From Deltaproteobacteria bacterium (lineage in GTDB: Bacteria > Desulfobacterota > DSM-4660 > Desulfatiglandales > HGW-15): a DNA stretch of 6,012 bases. The notes below the pieces were generated by a model that was not told the DNA's origin, made no database searches, and worked only from the letters and a program-made list of their open reading frames with translations. The position numbers and the translations under genes were made by a program. Position 1 is the first letter of the stretch. Each line of letters begins with the position of its first letter. Below, piece by piece: positions 5,296 through 6,012 of this stretch. The DNA lies in NCBI GenBank assembly GCA_016926135.1, contig JAFGPH010000546.1, positions 1 through 6,012 of the forward strand, read 5' to 3'.

Positions 5296-5498
5296 CAGGT
5301 AAGTCAGACCAGCGAACAAAACGGCCGTGCTCATCCGCCGGTCTTCACATGCGCTAAAGCCCACCCGTTTAGTAAAAACCATCAAAAATTTGTTTTCATT
5401 ATTGACAGGACATTCTATCTAGTTGAAACTGATTCCTGAAAAGTGACGCAATCAATACAGGCTGATCTTGCCCGTAGGCCAAGGAGCCGCAATCTCGC

Positions 5499-5632
5499 AA
5501 AAAGTCGTCACCCCGGTAAACCCCAGATCGAGTCCTGGGCGGGCACCGGGGTCCGGAATGTATGTAAGTGCCTTTAAGCCATTGATTTCTGTCTGTTCTG
5601 GAATTACAGTAAAAGGCGTTTTTCGACTTTTT
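5499..5632. repeat. Small inverted-repeat-bounded element (MITE- or REP-like)
   Basis: AAAAAGTCG (5499-5507) and CGACTTTTT (5624-5632) are exact 9-base inverted repeats 134 bases apart end to end. Inside the left end is a strong GC hairpin: ACCCCGGT (5510-5517) with ACCGGGGT (5545-5552), nested around CCCAG (5522-5526) with CTGGG (5535-5539). It encodes nothing. Terminal inverted repeats plus a large internal hairpin resemble miniature transposable or REP-type intergenic repeats. I cannot test whether further copies exist. Confidence 0.45.
5582..5610 (+). promoter_or_regulatory. Weak sigma-70 promoter candidate for the iron-sulfur gene
   Basis: TTGATT (5582-5587) and TACAGT (5605-5610), separated by 17 bases, each match four of six consensus positions. 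The site would start transcription about 40 bases before the coding start. It lies inside the right half of the inverted-repeat element, so the element may have supplied the promoter. Chance matches of this quality are common. Confidence 0.25.
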
Positions 5633-5657
5633 TCCCGACTGTCACGGAATGTGCGAG

Positions 5658-6012
5658 ATGCAAAAGGCCCTTTTCAAGCCGGATCGTTGTGCCAAAGTGA
5701 GATTCGCTTCTTCCGGTTGCAGTAAGTGCATTTCGATCTGTCCGGTTCACGCCCTGCATTTTAAAGGTCAATCCATCGAGATCGCCTCGGACTGTATCGG
5801 TTGTCAGCTCTGTGCGGCTGTCTGCCCGAATGAAATCTTTTCCTTTCCTGAAAAATCAAACGCGCATGCGGGGCGCCTTCTCCAGGGCAACCCCATCGTC
5901 TGCTCAAAACTGCTTGCGGAGGAAAAACATGCGCCGGAGCCCCTCCCGCCGGGAATCGTGCCCTGTCTCGGGGCCATTCCTCTTGAATTCCTGTTGAGTT
6001 GGTTCTCAAAAA
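5658..6012 (+). CDS. Two-cluster [4Fe-4S] ferredoxin-like protein (3' end outside window)
   Basis: The first 118 residues are visible and the frame runs off the window. A second cluster motif is complete: C46-I-G-C49-Q-L-C52-A-A-V-C56-P. The first motif is atypical: C21-S-K-C24-I-S-I-C28-P has Ser18 where the leading cysteine is expected, and Cys11 ten residues before C21 probably serves as the ligand. A linker with C82 and then the hydrophobic block I-V-P-C103-L-G-A-I-P-L-E-F-L-L follow, so this is more than a plain ferredoxin. It is probably an electron-transfer subunit or maturation protein; I do not recognise the specific family. The start is uncertain: ATG 5649 is in frame nine bases upstream, and neither has a strong ribosome binding site. 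ATG 5658 is favoured by GGA at 5646-5648. Confidence 0.75.
   Translation, partial: MQKALFKPDRCAKVRFASSGCSKCISICPVHALHFKGQSIEIASDCIGCQLCAAVCPNEIFSFPEKSNAHAGRLLQGNPIVCSKLLAEEKHAPEPLPPGIVPCLGAIPLEFLLSWFSK

Larger units (their letters stand above)
5055..5657. other. Divergent intergenic control region
   Basis: About 600 bases lie between the minus-strand transporter and the plus-strand iron-sulfur gene. The open frames here are low-quality shadows rich in Pro, Ser and Arg. The region holds a sigma-54 promoter, a short hairpin, GTAACGTTAC dyads, an AT-rich patch (about 5375-5425), and a small inverted-repeat element, each listed separately. Confidence 0.6.

Noticed and set aside
5402..5421. TTGACA at 5402-5407 followed by TATCTA at 5416-5421 as a sigma-70 promoter.
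   Set aside because: The spacing is only eight bases, and no good -10 box lies 16-18 bases after the TTGACA.
5468..5547. tRNA-like fold: TGCCCG and CGGGCA as acceptor strands, ATCGAGT resembling a T-loop, and a GCA triplet in an anticodon-like loop.
   Set aside because: The T-stem is out of register by one base, position 33 would be C, the D-loop is too short and the anticodon stem does not pair. It is better explained by the GC hairpin of the inverted-repeat element, though a tRNA-derived relic cannot be fully excluded.
1..6012. CRISPR arrays, rRNA genes and full insertion sequences.
   Set aside because: No regularly spaced direct repeats, rRNA-like segments or transposase frames were seen on either strand.

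Overview
The window looks like a chromosomal segment from an anaerobic, probably sulfate-reducing or syntrophic bacterium of the former Deltaproteobacteria (Desulfobacterota). This is an inference. It rests on an FmdE-CooT-CooC gene set typical of anaerobes with nickel carbon monoxide dehydrogenase, a likely selenoprotein, a sigma-54 promoter and a low-potential ferredoxin-type protein, together with moderately high GC and strong GGAGG ribosome binding sites.

Left part (1-1669, + strand): four tightly packed genes form one apparent operon. They are the C-terminal zinc ribbon of an FmdE-family protein (cut by the window edge), a CooT-family nickel-binding protein, a CooC-type ATPase for nickel insertion into CO dehydrogenase, and a short TrmO-type tRNA methyltransferase starting at TTG.

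Middle part (1670-3925): an intergenic stretch of about 650 bases carries a decayed DUF4258-type gene on the minus strand. It is followed on the plus strand by a 77-residue TusA/SirA-like gene (2315-2548) that ordinary gene calling breaks. An in-frame TGA sits exactly where TusA has its catalytic cysteine. One base after it begins a near-perfect hairpin with a GGUC apical loop, 18 nt from the TGA, as expected of a bacterial SECIS element. I read this as a selenocysteine-containing sulfur-carrier-like protein, and it is the most interesting item here. Forty-two bases downstream lies an M14-family zinc carboxypeptidase, possibly cotranscribed.

Right part (3926-6012): a convergent BASS/ACR3-like membrane transporter lies on the minus strand. 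It has a well-matched sigma-54 promoter, with GTAACGTTAC dyads about 150 bases further upstream that could bind an enhancer-binding activator. The intergenic region (5055-5657) also holds a 134-base element bounded by 9-base inverted repeats with a strong GC-rich hairpin inside. The window ends inside a divergently transcribed two-cluster [4Fe-4S] protein.
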